From contig NZ_JOGR01000003.1 of NCBI RefSeq assembly GCF_000719515.1, positions 124,001-188,000 of the forward strand: DNA of 64,000 nucleotides. The letters run 5' to 3'. Both the position numbers and the translations under genes were made by a program. Shown piece by piece: positions 42,911 to 52,506 of the stretch; positions within the stretch are counted from its first letter, which is position 1, and the number at the start of each line of letters is the position of its first letter. Source of the DNA: Glycomyces sp. NRRL B-16210 (GTDB lineage: Bacteria; Actinomycetota; Actinomycetes; Mycobacteriales; Micromonosporaceae). The notes beneath the pieces were generated by a model. The model was given only the letters and a program-made list of their open reading frames with translations. It was not told the origin of the DNA and searched no databases.

Positions 42911-43417
42911 TCACTTGCCGCCGCGCTTGGCCGCGCGGCCCATGGCCCGCTCGATCTCGCGGTCGGACTCGCGCTTGGCGATGGCCTGGCGCTTGTCGTA
43001 GTTCTTGCGGCCCCGGGCGAGCCCGAGCTCCATCTTGGCGTAGCCGTTCTGGAAGTACACCGACAGCGGGACCAGCGTCAGGCCGGCCTCGTCGAGCTTG
43101 ACGGCCAGCTTGGCGATCTCGCCGCGGTGGAGCAGGAGCTTGCGGATGCGCCGGGGCGGGTGGTTGGTCCACGTCCCGTAGTCGTACTCGGGGATGTGGA
43201 GGTTGTGGACGCGCGCCTCGCCGTTGTGGATCTCGGCGTAGGCGTCGACGATGTTCCCCTTGCCCTGGCGCAGGGCCTTGACCTCGGTCCCGGACAGGAC
43301 CATGCCGGCCTCGTAGGTGTCCAGGATCTCGTAGTCGTGCCGGGCCTTGCGGTTGGTGGTGACCACCGAGCGCTCGGAACCCGAGTGCTTGACCTTCTCC
43401 TGCTGCTTCTTGGACAC
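42911..43417 (-). CDS. smpB: SsrA-binding protein SmpB
   Basis: Binds tmRNA and delivers it to stalled ribosomes (168 residues). Motifs: NRKARHDYEILDTYEAGMVLSGTEVKALRQGK at residues 22-53 and HIPEYDYGTWTNH. The basic C-terminal tail (KRESDREIERAMGR) enters the mRNA channel. Length normal. The gene directly precedes ssrA and follows ftsE-ftsX-peptidase, an actinobacterial arrangement. Confidence 0.96.
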   Translation of the reverse strand: MSKKQQEKVKHSGSERSVVTTNRKARHDYEILDTYEAGMVLSGTEVKALRQGKGNIVDAYAEIHNGEARVHNLHIPEYDYGTWTNHPPRRIRKLLLHRGEIAKLAVKLDEAGLTLVPLSVYFQNGYAKMELGLARGRKNYDKRQAIAKRESDREIERAMGRAAKRGGK

Positions 43418-43474
43418 GGGCCAAGCTTAACGATCGAACACGCGTATGGGGAAGCCGATTTCGCGCGGTGTGGC

Positions 43475-44746
43475 TCATCGGCACAGGCAGGAGGGCAGGT
43501 AGCCGATCGGGTTGACCCGTTCGCCGTTGACGCGGACCTCGAAGTGCAGGTGCGGGCCGGTGCTGTCGCCGGTGGTCCCGACCGCGCCGATGCCCTGGTC
43601 GCGCGAGACGTGCTGGCCGTTGGCGACCCAGATGCTCGACTGGTGGGCGTAGCAGGAGGTGAGTCCGCCGCCGTGGTTGATGCAGGTCAGCTGCCCGTAG
43701 CCGGCGTTCCAGCCGGCGTAGACGACGGTGCCGGAGTCGGCGGCGTGGATCGTGGTCCCCGAGCCGGCGGCGAAGTCGGTGCCGCCGTGGAAGCGGGCGT
43801 TGCCGTAGATCGGGTGGCGGCGCCAGCCGTAGTCGGAGGACTTCCAGCCCTCGACGGGGACGACGAAGCCCGAGCCGCCGGAGGATCCGCCCGAGGAGCC
43901 TCCCGAGGATCCGCCGGAGTTCCCTCCGCCGCCGTTGTTGTTGCCGTTGTTCTTGCGGGTCTCCTCGGCGCGTCGCAGCGCTTCGGCCAGCCGCTCGGAC
44001 TCGGCCTCGAGTTGGTTGTATTCGGACTGGGCCTCGTCGCGGGCGCCTTCGGCGACGGCGAGGGCGGCGGTGTGGTCCTGGACGAGTTCCTCGACGGCGG
44101 CCTTGGCCGTCTGCGCCTCGAAGTAGCGGCTCTCGGCCTCGGCGAGCGCGGCGTCGGCGGCGGCCTCGGCGGCGGCGGCCTCGGACTCGGCGACGGTCGC
44201 GGCGTTCTCGGCGTTGGCGGCCTCGCGGCGGGCGAGGGTGACCTCCTCGACCGCGAGGTTCTTGCCCTCCATCATGAACTCCAGGTAGGACAGGCCGTCG
44301 ACGGCCTTCTGGGGTTCGCCGGAGGCGAGGATCGCGTCCACGGTGAGCAGTTCGACCCCGCGGGCGGTGGCGGTGAAGACCGAGGCGCGGGCCTCGCGGA
44401 CGACCGCGACCTCCTCGGCGGCGGCCTCGTAGGCGGCCTCGGCTTCGGCGAGGGCCTCTCGGGCGGCCTCGGCTTCGCGCTGGGCCTGGGCCGCTTCGGC
44501 TTCGGCGGCGGCCACGCGGCCCTCGGCGACGTCCACGGCGTACTCGGCGGCGGGCAGGCGGGCCTCGGTGTCGGCGAGGATCTGGCCCGCGGCGCGGACC
44601 GCCTCGGAGGCGCCTTCGAGTTCGGCGGCCATCTCGGCCTTCTCGCGCTCGACGGCGTCCAACTCGGACTGGGAGGCCCCTGACGCGGGACTGCTCGCGG
44701 TTCCCGCCAGGAGCAGGACCGCGAGCAGCCAACCGATTCGCCTCAT
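43475..44746 (-). CDS. Secreted coiled-coil LytM/M23 peptidase next to ftsX
   Basis: A 423-residue exported protein. Signal peptide at residues 1-24 (GWLLAVLLLAGTASS). Residues 26-270 are Ala/Glu-rich coiled coil. A Gly/Ser linker (SGGSSGGSSGG) leads to the LytM domain, about 300-420. Zinc and catalytic residues look intact: His320 and Asp324 in RFHGGTD, His368 in CYAHQ, and HLH at 399-401. It lies 70 bp after ftsX, resembling EnvC or PcsB architecture, so FtsEX probably controls its septal activity. Unlike EnvC it keeps the active-site metal ligands and is likely a real endopeptidase. Confidence 0.88.
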   Translation of the reverse strand: MRRIGWLLAVLLLAGTASSPASGASQSELDAVEREKAEMAAELEGASEAVRAAGQILADTEARLPAAEYAVDVAEGRVAAAEAEAAQAQREAEAAREALAEAEAAYEAAAEEVAVVREARASVFTATARGVELLTVDAILASGEPQKAVDGLSYLEFMMEGKNLAVEEVTLARREAANAENAATVAESEAAAAEAAADAALAEAESRYFEAQTAKAAVEELVQDHTAALAVAEGARDEAQSEYNQLEAESERLAEALRRAEETRKNNGNNNGGGGNSGGSSGGSSGGSSGGSGFVVPVEGWKSSDYGWRRHPIYGNARFHGGTDFAAGSGTTIHAADSGTVVYAGWNAGYGQLTCINHGGGLTSCYAHQSSIWVANGQHVSRDQGIGAVGTTGDSTGPHLHFEVRVNGERVNPIGYLPSCLCR

Positions 44747-44816
44747 AAGGCCCGAATTTAGTCCATCTGCGACGGATATTCGGGGAATTCTGGAGTTGTG
44801 CCCGGAACGGGTGAGG

Positions 44817-45692
44817 TCAGACCTTGATGTTGAAGCGCAAGGTGATCCACGCGGTGATCGCGCTGATGACCGCGGAGACGCCCACGAGGATCGGCAGCAG
44901 CAGCAGGATCGACTGCATGCTGATCGGCGGCATCAGGCTGAACAGGTTCGCGAACTGCCCGTCGATGACCAGGAACTTCGCGGCGACGAGCGTCGCGAAG
45001 GCGAAGATCGCGCCGATGACGCCGGCGAAGACCGCCTCCAGGACGAACGGGGCCTGGACGAACCAGTTCGGGGCGCCGACCAGCTTCATGATCGCGACCT
45101 CGCGGCGCCGCGAGTAGGCGGCGACCTGGATCGTGTTGGCCACCAGCATGAGCGCGGCCACGCCCTGGACGAGGGCGACGATGAGCGTCAGACGCTGCGC
45201 GCCGCCGAGGATGTCGAAGACCTGCTGGAGGATCTCCCGCTGGTTGGTGACCTGGTAGACGCCTTCGCGGTCCTGGAACTCGGCCTGGAGCTTCGGAGCG
45301 TCGGCGATGTCGACCATCTTGATGCGGAAGGCCGAGGGCAGCACTTCGGCGTCCACGGACTTGACGAGGTCGGGAGTGTCCTTGAAGGTCTCCTTGAAGC
45401 GCTCGTACGCCTGCTCCTTGGACTCGTACTTCACCGTCTCGACGTACGGGCTCTCCTTGAGCTCGGCCTCGATCTGGGCGGTGACCTCCTCGGTGACGTC
45501 CCGCTGGAGGTAGACGACCACTTCGAGGTTCGTCTGGTAGTACTCCTCGATCACGTCGACCTGGTTGTACAGCAGCAGGCCCGCGCCGAGCATCGTCAGC
45601 GAGACGGCCATGGTGATGATCATGGCGACGGTCATGGAGATGTTGCGCCACAGCCCGAGGAAGACCTCGGACATCACGTACTTCGCGCGCAT
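44817..45692 (-). CDS. ftsX: Cell division protein FtsX
   Basis: Membrane partner of FtsE (291 residues). Four helices: about 23-45 (MTVAMIITMAVSLTMLGAGLLLY), then an extracellular loop of about 120 residues with VVYLQRDVTEEV, and three C-terminal helices (LTLIVALVQGVAALMLVAN, VLEAVFAGVIGAIFAFATLVAA and MQSILLLLPILVGVSAVISAITAWI). The YSRRREVAIMKLVGAPNWF block between helices 2 and 3 is diagnostic. The outer loop should contact the neighbouring peptidase. Confidence 0.95.
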   Translation of the reverse strand: MRAKYVMSEVFLGLWRNISMTVAMIITMAVSLTMLGAGLLLYNQVDVIEEYYQTNLEVVVYLQRDVTEEVTAQIEAELKESPYVETVKYESKEQAYERFKETFKDTPDLVKSVDAEVLPSAFRIKMVDIADAPKLQAEFQDREGVYQVTNQREILQQVFDILGGAQRLTLIVALVQGVAALMLVANTIQVAAYSRRREVAIMKLVGAPNWFVQAPFVLEAVFAGVIGAIFAFATLVAAKFLVIDGQFANLFSLMPPISMQSILLLLPILVGVSAVISAITAWITLRFNIKV

Positions 45693-45714
45693 GTGCTCTA
45701 GTTCTGCCTTCCGC

Positions 45715-46395
45715 TTAGCCGTAGACGCCGCGAGCCTGGTCGCGGACGATCTGGCCGTTCTCGATCTCGATGACTCGACGGCGCATCTGGTTCACGATGT
45801 TGGAGTCGTGGGTGACCATGAGAATGGTGGTGCCCGTGCGGCTGATCCGGTCGAGGAGCCGCATGATCTCGATCGAGGTGTCGGGGTCGAGGTTACCGGT
45901 GGGCTCGTCGGCCAGCAGGAGCAGCGGGCGGTTGACGAAGGCGCGGGCCACGGCCACGCGCTGCTGCTCGCCGCCGGAGAGCTCGTGCGGGTATCGGTGC
46001 TCCTTGCCGCCGAGGCCGACCAGTTCGAGGACCTCGGGGACGACCCGCCGGGCGACCGAGCGGGGCTTGCCGATGACCTCCAGAGCGAAGGCCACGTTCT
46101 CCGCGGCGGTGCGGTTGGGAAGCAGACGGAAGTCCTGGAACACGCAGCCGATGCTGCGCCGGTAGGCGGGGACCTTCCAGCGTCGCAGGCGCGTCACGTC
46201 GGTGTCCCCGACCGTGATCTTGCCCTTGTCGGGGACTTCCTCGCGCAGCAGGAGCTTGATCATCGTCGACTTACCCGCACCGGTCGGGCCGATGAAGAAG
46301 ACGAACTCCCCCTTGTCGATGAAGACGTTGAAGTCCTCCACCGACGGGCGGTTCGACCGGGGGTAGTGCTTGGTTACACCCTCAAGCTGAATCAC
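45715..46395 (-). CDS. ftsE: Cell division ATP-binding protein FtsE
   Basis: ABC ATPase (226 residues) driving FtsX to activate cell-wall hydrolases. Walker A GPTGAGKST at about residue 36, signature LSGGEQQRVAVARAFVNRP, Walker B LLLLADEPTGNLD, and THDSNIVNQM after the H-loop. Start is GTG at 46393-46395. It precedes ftsX by 22 bp. The 286 bp between prfB and ftsE hold no visible gene. Confidence 0.95.
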   Translation of the reverse strand: MIQLEGVTKHYPRSNRPSVEDFNVFIDKGEFVFFIGPTGAGKSTMIKLLLREEVPDKGKITVGDTDVTRLRRWKVPAYRRSIGCVFQDFRLLPNRTAAENVAFALEVIGKPRSVARRVVPEVLELVGLGGKEHRYPHELSGGEQQRVAVARAFVNRPLLLLADEPTGNLDPDTSIEIMRLLDRISRTGTTILMVTHDSNIVNQMRRRVIEIENGQIVRDQARGVYG

Positions 46396-46681
46396 GAGCC
46401 GGAGTCTATCCGCCGAAGCCCAGCGCCGGTCGGGCGGCTCCAGTACAAGCGTGGCATATTCCGCAGTTTCAGCCCCATATGTCACGTCCACGAAAGGGTT
46501 ACGACGCGATTTCATCCGAACGGGGGAAGTGCGCATGGTCAGGCGGCCCATAGAGGGGCCGCAAAGGGTCACGGGGCGGCCACTGAGCGGTCCGCTTCGG
46601 ACGGAGGGGCGGGCGCCGGGAGGGGCGCCGCGCCGCGGTGCGGCCGGCGGTGGGATCCGCGCCACGCGGGCGGGGCTGCTC

Positions 46682-47791
<1,110 letters not shown>

Positions 47792-47830
47792 AACAGATCA
47801 GGGTACGCCTGTATGCGGGCTCATACGAAA

Positions 47831-47863
47831 CGGGACGCGGGGCCGTATCGGCCCTGCGTCCCG
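47831..47863 (-). terminator. Terminator between padR and prfB
   Basis: Long hairpin: CGGGACGC / GCGTCCCG outer stem and GGGCC...GGCCC inner stem with one bulge each side, 48 bp beyond the padR stop and followed by TTTCG on the minus strand. Confidence 0.85.
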
Positions 47864-47910
47864 CTCCGTGCTTGAACTGATCCCGGGTCAGCGCCCGGGC
47901 GTGGTAGTGC

Positions 47911-48414
47911 CTATCGCTTCTTCAGCCAGCTGAGGGCCGAACGGTGGTAGCCGATCGCGAACTCCATCGCGATCGCGGCGTTCGGGTCCTCGTCGGCGTA
48001 GTCCTTCGCGGCGGCACGGGCCTCTGCCAAGGCCTCCTGGTGCTGCTCCGTCGCGTCGGCGAACATCTCCTCGGCGGTGTCCTTCGAGAGGTAGTCGAGG
48101 AAGGCCGTGCGCAGCGCGACGGGGTCGCGCAGCTGGCCGATGCGGGCCGGCTCGTTGAGCCAGCGGGTGAACGCCCGCTTGCCGTTGGCGCTGATCGTGT
48201 AGGGCACCGAGGCCCGGGGCCCCGGCTTCCCGACGCGGACGAGTCCGCCTTCGGCGAGCGCCGGGAGTTCGCGGTAGACCTGCGAGCGCGTCATGGTCCA
48301 GTACGGACCGAGGCGACGGGTCGCCTCCGCCATGAGTTGTCCGCCGGTCATCGGTCCTTCGTGTAGCAAGCCCAGCAATGCTGCTGAGGTCGCGTTGAGT
48401 TCTTTTCCTGCCAT
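47911..48414 (-). CDS. PadR-family transcriptional regulator
   Basis: A 167-residue winged-helix regulator. N-terminal domain: LNATSAALLGLLHEGPMTGGQLMAEATRRLG, TMTRSQVYRELPALAEGGLV and YTISANGKRAFTRWL. The C-terminal helices (FADATEQHQEALAEARAAA) form the dimerisation arm of the Vir_act_alpha_C type. ATG at 48412-48414 chosen because it begins the conserved domain. Ligand and targets are unknown; no transporter is adjacent. Confidence 0.85.
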   Translation of the reverse strand: MAGKELNATSAALLGLLHEGPMTGGQLMAEATRRLGPYWTMTRSQVYRELPALAEGGLVRVGKPGPRASVPYTISANGKRAFTRWLNEPARIGQLRDPVALRTAFLDYLSKDTAEEMFADATEQHQEALAEARAAAKDYADEDPNAAIAMEFAIGYHRSALSWLKKR

Positions 48415-48665
48415 GTTCGACAGGATGCCATGTGGATGCCTCGCTGACAAGTGGACAGCTCCAATGTGTTGATAGAGCGATACCGATGTTTCACCGGATG
48501 CGACCCCGGAAAGCTCTGTGAGGCATGACGATCGGTCGAAGCACTAGACGGAATTGCAACGCCTGTTCAGAGAATTCCAATCGTGTGATCCCGATCGCCT
48601 CTTCGGTTGCGAAGACGCTGCGTTGTCCGCCGGTCACGGATCATTATCGACTGTCGCGATCGCTT

Positions 48666-50000
48666 TCAGTTGCCCGGCATAGGGGAACCGATGAGATCGG
48701 ATCCGGGCAAGTCGCCCTCGGGAGTGCCCTCTGTGGAGTCTCCGCCGCCGCCCGTGGATTCGGACATATCATCCGAATTCTGTCCGGGAGTGGCACTATC
48801 CGTCTCGGGCCCTTGAGGACTGGAGGCCGGGTCCTCGGGCGTGGGGCTCTCCGCACCGGGCGTTTCCGTTGGCTCCTCTGAGGAGTCGTCCTCGGCGGGC
48901 GTGCCGGTGACGGCGACTTCGGACGGATCGGCCACATCATCCGGTTCCGGGGCATCCGGGTCGAACAGGACGGTGAAGGCCCAGAAGGCGACCACGGCGA
49001 CGAGGACCGCCCCCGCGGCGGCGAGCACGAGCGGGGCCCGGCGCGTTCGCGCGTCGCGGTCGTCCTCGCCGTCGGACTCGGCGGTCAGGAGCGAGCCGAG
49101 GACGCCGGCTTCGAGTTCGGGCGATTGGGGGGTGACCGGTTCGTAGTCGAACGTCGCGGTCGCGTCCCGTTCGCGCAGTTCGGGTTCGATGGGCGCGGTC
49201 GCCAGGCGCGAGAGGCGCGGCGCGAGGCGGCGCAGTTCGGCGGCGGTCTCGTTGAGGTCGCCGCGGGCGCGCGGGTCGAGCGCGAGGAGGCGCTCGACGA
49301 CGCGCCACAGGTCGGCGTCGACGGCGGCGGGCTTGACGGGGATGCGCGTGAGGTGGCGCTCGACCACGTCGGTGATCGAGCCGCCGCGGTAGGCGCTGTG
49401 CCCGGTGAGCGCCTCGTAGAGGACCAGGCCGAGGGCGTAGTTGTCGACGCCGGTGCTCGCCGACTCGCCCGAGGCCACTTCGGGGGCGATGTACTCGGGG
49501 GTGCCGTGGGAGGGGGCGGTCTTGGAGGCGGCGGCGCGGGCGATGCCGAAGTCGATGAACTTGACCGCGTCGGCGCCGGAGAGCATGAGGTTGCCGGGCT
49601 TGACGTCGCTGTGGCGGTAGCCGGCCGCGTGGATGGCCGCGAGGGTCTCGGCGGCGCTGGCGCAGCGCAGGGCGGCCTCGGCGGCCGGGAGCGGCCCGTG
49701 GAGGCGCAGGTGCTCGCGCAGGTCGAGGCCTTCGAGGAGGTCGAGGACGACCGCGCAGACGGTGTCGGTGACGATGAAGTCCCTGACGCCGACCACGCCG
49801 GGGTGGTCGATGGTGCGCAGGATGCCGGCCTCGGCGCGGAAGCTCTCGAAGATCTCGGTCTCGCCGCGCAGTTCGGCGCGCAGGACCTTGACGGCCACGC
49901 TCTCGCCGGTGACCCGGTCGTGGCCGCGCCAGACCACGCCCACGGCGCCGCGGGCGATCTCCTGCTCCAGGACGTACCGGTCGGCGAGGACCGTCTGCAT
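48666..50000 (-). CDS. Transmembrane Ser/Thr protein kinase (PknB type)
   Basis: A 444-residue receptor-like kinase. Kinase domain about 1-260: Gly loop ARGAVGVVWRG, VAVKVL with the ATP Lys, catalytic RHSDVKPGNLML (HSD instead of HRD, catalytic Asp kept), FIDFGIA, and HGTPEYIAPE. One membrane helix at about 322-346 and a 98-residue Ser/Thr/Pro/Glu-rich outer tail without a PASTA domain. GGGAG is 5 bp before the ATG. Divergent from a PP2C phosphatase gene, suggesting an opposing pair. Confidence 0.92.
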   Translation of the reverse strand: MQTVLADRYVLEQEIARGAVGVVWRGHDRVTGESVAVKVLRAELRGETEIFESFRAEAGILRTIDHPGVVGVRDFIVTDTVCAVVLDLLEGLDLREHLRLHGPLPAAEAALRCASAAETLAAIHAAGYRHSDVKPGNLMLSGADAVKFIDFGIARAAASKTAPSHGTPEYIAPEVASGESASTGVDNYALGLVLYEALTGHSAYRGGSITDVVERHLTRIPVKPAAVDADLWRVVERLLALDPRARGDLNETAAELRRLAPRLSRLATAPIEPELRERDATATFDYEPVTPQSPELEAGVLGSLLTAESDGEDDRDARTRRAPLVLAAAGAVLVAVVAFWAFTVLFDPDAPEPDDVADPSEVAVTGTPAEDDSSEEPTETPGAESPTPEDPASSPQGPETDSATPGQNSDDMSESTGGGGDSTEGTPEGDLPGSDLIGSPMPGN

Positions 50001-50262
50001 GGCTGCTCCCGAGAACGATGAGGGGCGGGTGGACGCAAAGCTGGCAGATTCCACTGTAAAGGGGGTGTCCTCGCAGCTCAGCGGCGGGATGGCAGGGTGG
50101 CACGAACCTGGGATACAGCCTGGCCGGGCCGGTGCGACGTGAGCGCGCTTCGACGGTCGCGTGCTGTGAGTGCGGGGCAACTACACTTGCGCCCATGTCC
50201 CTCGAACGGCCAAGCTTTGAACAGACAGCCGAATCCCGGTGCGGAATCCGCGGTGATCGCCT

Positions 50263-51072
50263 GTGACCGAATTGCGTTGGCGTTACGGCGCCGCCACCGA
50301 CGTGGGCAAAGTCCGCGACCTGAACGAGGACTCCCATCTCGCGTCACGGCGGCTGCTCGCGGTCGCCGACGGCGTGGGCGGCGCGGCCGCCGGCGAGGTC
50401 GCCAGCGGGGTGACCATCGCGGAGGTGACGCGGCTGGCGCGGCGGTCCCCGGTCGAAGCGCAGGCGGAGCTGGGCGAGGTGGTCGAGGCCGCGCGCGACC
50501 GGATCCGGGCGGCGGTGGCCGAGAACCCCGAGTCGGAGGGGATGGCGACGACGCTGACGGGCCTGTGGCTCGGCGACGACGCGGTCGACATCGTCCACAT
50601 AGGCGACTCCCGGGCGTACCAGGTGCGCGGGGAGGACTTCGTGCAGGTGACGGTGGACGACTCGTACGTGCAGCACCTCGTCGACGAGGGCGCGATCACT
50701 CCCGCTGAGGCGCAGGACCATCCGTACCGCTCGGTGGTGACGCGGGTGCTCCAGGCCAACCCCGCCCCGGCGCATTTCGAGACGAGGCCGGCGCTGCTGG
50801 GCGACCGGTACATGCTGTGCTCGGACGGTCTGAGCGACGTCGTGGACGACGCGGTGATCGAGAGCGTGCTGCGCGACTTCACCGATCCGCAGACCGCGGC
50901 GGACGAGTTGGTGCGCTTGGCGTTGGAGGGCGGCGGCCCGGACAACGTGACCGTGGTCGTCGGCGACGTGTCCGAGCACCGCCGGCCCCGGCGCTGGCCG
51001 TGGGCGGTCGCCGCGATCGGGGCCGTCCTGGTGATCGCGGCGATCGTGGTGGCGCTCGCCTTGCGGGGCTGA
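50263..51072 (+). CDS. PP2C-family Ser/Thr phosphatase with C-terminal membrane anchor
   Basis: Metal-dependent protein phosphatase (269 residues). Metal-binding motifs: RDLNEDSHL, VADGVGGAAAGE, VHIGDSRAYQV, LCSDGLSDVV and GGPDNVTVVV. One membrane helix ends the protein (WAVAAIGAVLVIAAIVVALAL). Start is GTG at 50263. It is divergent from the kinase gene across 262 bp; the two probably act on the same substrates, as PknB/PstP do in mycobacteria, although this is a separate locus from a typical pstP cluster. Confidence 0.92.
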   Translation: MTELRWRYGAATDVGKVRDLNEDSHLASRRLLAVADGVGGAAAGEVASGVTIAEVTRLARRSPVEAQAELGEVVEAARDRIRAAVAENPESEGMATTLTGLWLGDDAVDIVHIGDSRAYQVRGEDFVQVTVDDSYVQHLVDEGAITPAEAQDHPYRSVVTRVLQANPAPAHFETRPALLGDRYMLCSDGLSDVVDDAVIESVLRDFTDPQTAADELVRLALEGGGPDNVTVVVGDVSEHRRPRRWPWAVAAIGAVLVIAAIVVALALRG

Positions 51073-51081
51073 GGTTCCCGC

Positions 51082-51591
51082 TCAGGCGCGGGTGTGGACG
51101 TACGCGCCCCCTTCGTATTCGAGGGTGAGCGTGTCGGCCTCGGGGTCGAAACCGAACTCGATGACGACCTGGCCGCAGGTCTCGGCCTCGGTGCCTTCGA
51201 AGCGGTGCGGGTCGGCGGTGCCGAGGATGATCACTCCCTCGTAGGGGCCGTGCTGGTTCAGGAAGGTCGCGAGGCTCGCGGTGCCGTCCTCGAAGATCTC
51301 GAGGGTCGATCCGTGCGGGCCGACCTCCTCGACGTCGGCCTCCCAGGTGCCGACGAGGATCGCCAGCCGCGGGTCGATGTCGGGCGCGGAGGTCTGCTCG
51401 ACCGGGGTCGCGGACGGGATCTCGCTCGGGGTCGCGCTGGGGATCGCGGTCGGGCTCTCGGAAGCGGTCGCGGTCGCGGCCACATCGGTGTCCGATTCGG
51501 ACGGTGCGGGGACAGGGGGCTCGGCGGTCCCGCACGCGGCGAGGCAGGCGAGGGCGAGAACGGCTGCGGCGGTGAGTGATGACAGGCGCAT
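51082..51591 (-). CDS. Putative lipoprotein (169 aa)
   Basis: Signal peptide with lipobox LAAC at about residues 17-20, a Ser/Thr/Pro linker (about 22-70), then a small domain with ILVGTWEADVEEVG, LEIFEDGTASLATF and FGFDPEADTLTLEYEGG, reminiscent of lipocalin-like or META-like beta domains, but not assignable. Convergent with the phosphatase gene, 9 bp apart. Confidence 0.72.
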   Translation of the reverse strand: MRLSSLTAAAVLALACLAACGTAEPPVPAPSESDTDVAATATASESPTAIPSATPSEIPSATPVEQTSAPDIDPRLAILVGTWEADVEEVGPHGSTLEIFEDGTASLATFLNQHGPYEGVIILGTADPHRFEGTEAETCGQVVIEFGFDPEADTLTLEYEGGAYVHTRA

Positions 51592-51677
51592 GGCGCGCTC
51601 CTTAACGTCGTCGGGTTGTCACTACCCGTATAGACGAGGGAGGCGCCGTCGTACCGTGTCCCCTATTCGTGCCACCT

Positions 51678-52388
51678 TCAACGGGTTTCGCCGGGGCCGG
51701 GGACGGGGATGCCGCTGTTCGCGGCTTCGACGCGGGCGGCGTAGTCGAAGAAGGCCGTGTCGTCGGCGGTGACGCCGACCAGGTGGCCGTGCAGTTCGTA
51801 GCCGATGATCGCGACCAATCGGTTCCAGGCGAGGATGAGCCGGGCGGTCTCGTCGACGGTGAACGCCATGCCCTCCAACAGGACCAGCATCTCGGGCGTG
51901 ATCGCGGCGGGGTCGCACGAGGGGCCGGGCGGCGGGTCGAGCAGGCCGGCGGCCTTCGCGTCGCCGGCGATCCGCGCGAGCGTCAGCGGCATCCGGGCGG
52001 CCACCTCGGCGGTGAGGTGCGGGGCGGCGTAGCCGGGGACCGGGGTGCCGAACAGCAGCGCGTACTCGTGGCGGTTGGCGAGGGACCACTCGCGGACGCC
52101 GCGCCAGACCGCGAGCCACCGCTCCCCTGGGGCCGCTTCGGGATCGTCGGCGCCCACGGCGGCGTCGCCGACCTCGCCGTAGCACTCCACGAGGAGGGCC
52201 GTCAGCAGTTCGTCGCGGCTGGCGAAGTAGCGGTAGACCGCCGAGGAGGCCATGCCGAGCTCGCGGGCGACCGACCGGAGCGAGAGCCCCGCGGCCCCGG
52301 CCTCGCCGAGCTGGCGGCGGGCGCTCGCCAGGATCTCCCTGGTCAGCTCGATGCGGGCACGGGCTCGGGCGGTTCTCGGCGCGTTCAT
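51678..52388 (-). CDS. TetR-family transcriptional regulator
   Basis: A 236-residue repressor. N-terminal HTH: RIELTREILASARRQLGEAGAAGLSLRSVARELGMASSAVYRYFASRDELLTALL. The C-terminal ligand domain has the WHG-type pattern (ANRHEYALLFGTPVPGY). ATG at 52386-52388. It is divergent from a membrane protein gene, and two matching operator-like sites lie in the shared 118-bp region, implying autoregulation and control of that gene. Confidence 0.9.
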   Translation of the reverse strand: MNAPRTARARARIELTREILASARRQLGEAGAAGLSLRSVARELGMASSAVYRYFASRDELLTALLVECYGEVGDAAVGADDPEAAPGERWLAVWRGVREWSLANRHEYALLFGTPVPGYAAPHLTAEVAARMPLTLARIAGDAKAAGLLDPPPGPSCDPAAITPEMLVLLEGMAFTVDETARLILAWNRLVAIIGYELHGHLVGVTADDTAFFDYAARVEAANSGIPVPGPGETR

Positions 52389-52408
52389 CGGGCCAGTGTA
52401 GCGAGAAG

Positions 52409-52474
52409 AGAGCACCGCTCTTGCATGATCGGGAAGCATATGTAATCATTGCTCACAACAGAGAGCACCGCTCA
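52409..52474. promoter_or_regulatory. Two operator-like repeats in the tetR/membrane-protein intergenic region
   Basis: AGAGCACCGCTCT (52409-52421) is a perfect palindrome of 5-bp arms with a 3-nt centre. AGAGCACCGCTCA (52462-52474) repeats it with one end mismatch, 53 bp centre to centre, about five helical turns. They flank both likely promoters and are the best candidate TetR binding sites. Confidence 0.7.
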
Positions 52475-52506
52475 CTCATTCGGCGGTGGACCCCGAGGAG
52501 CACCCA

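Noticed and set aside
48525..48881. Plus-strand frame upstream of padR and antisense to the kinase tail
   Set aside because: It is antisense to the low-complexity kinase tail, has no domain, and its start lies in the padR promoter region.
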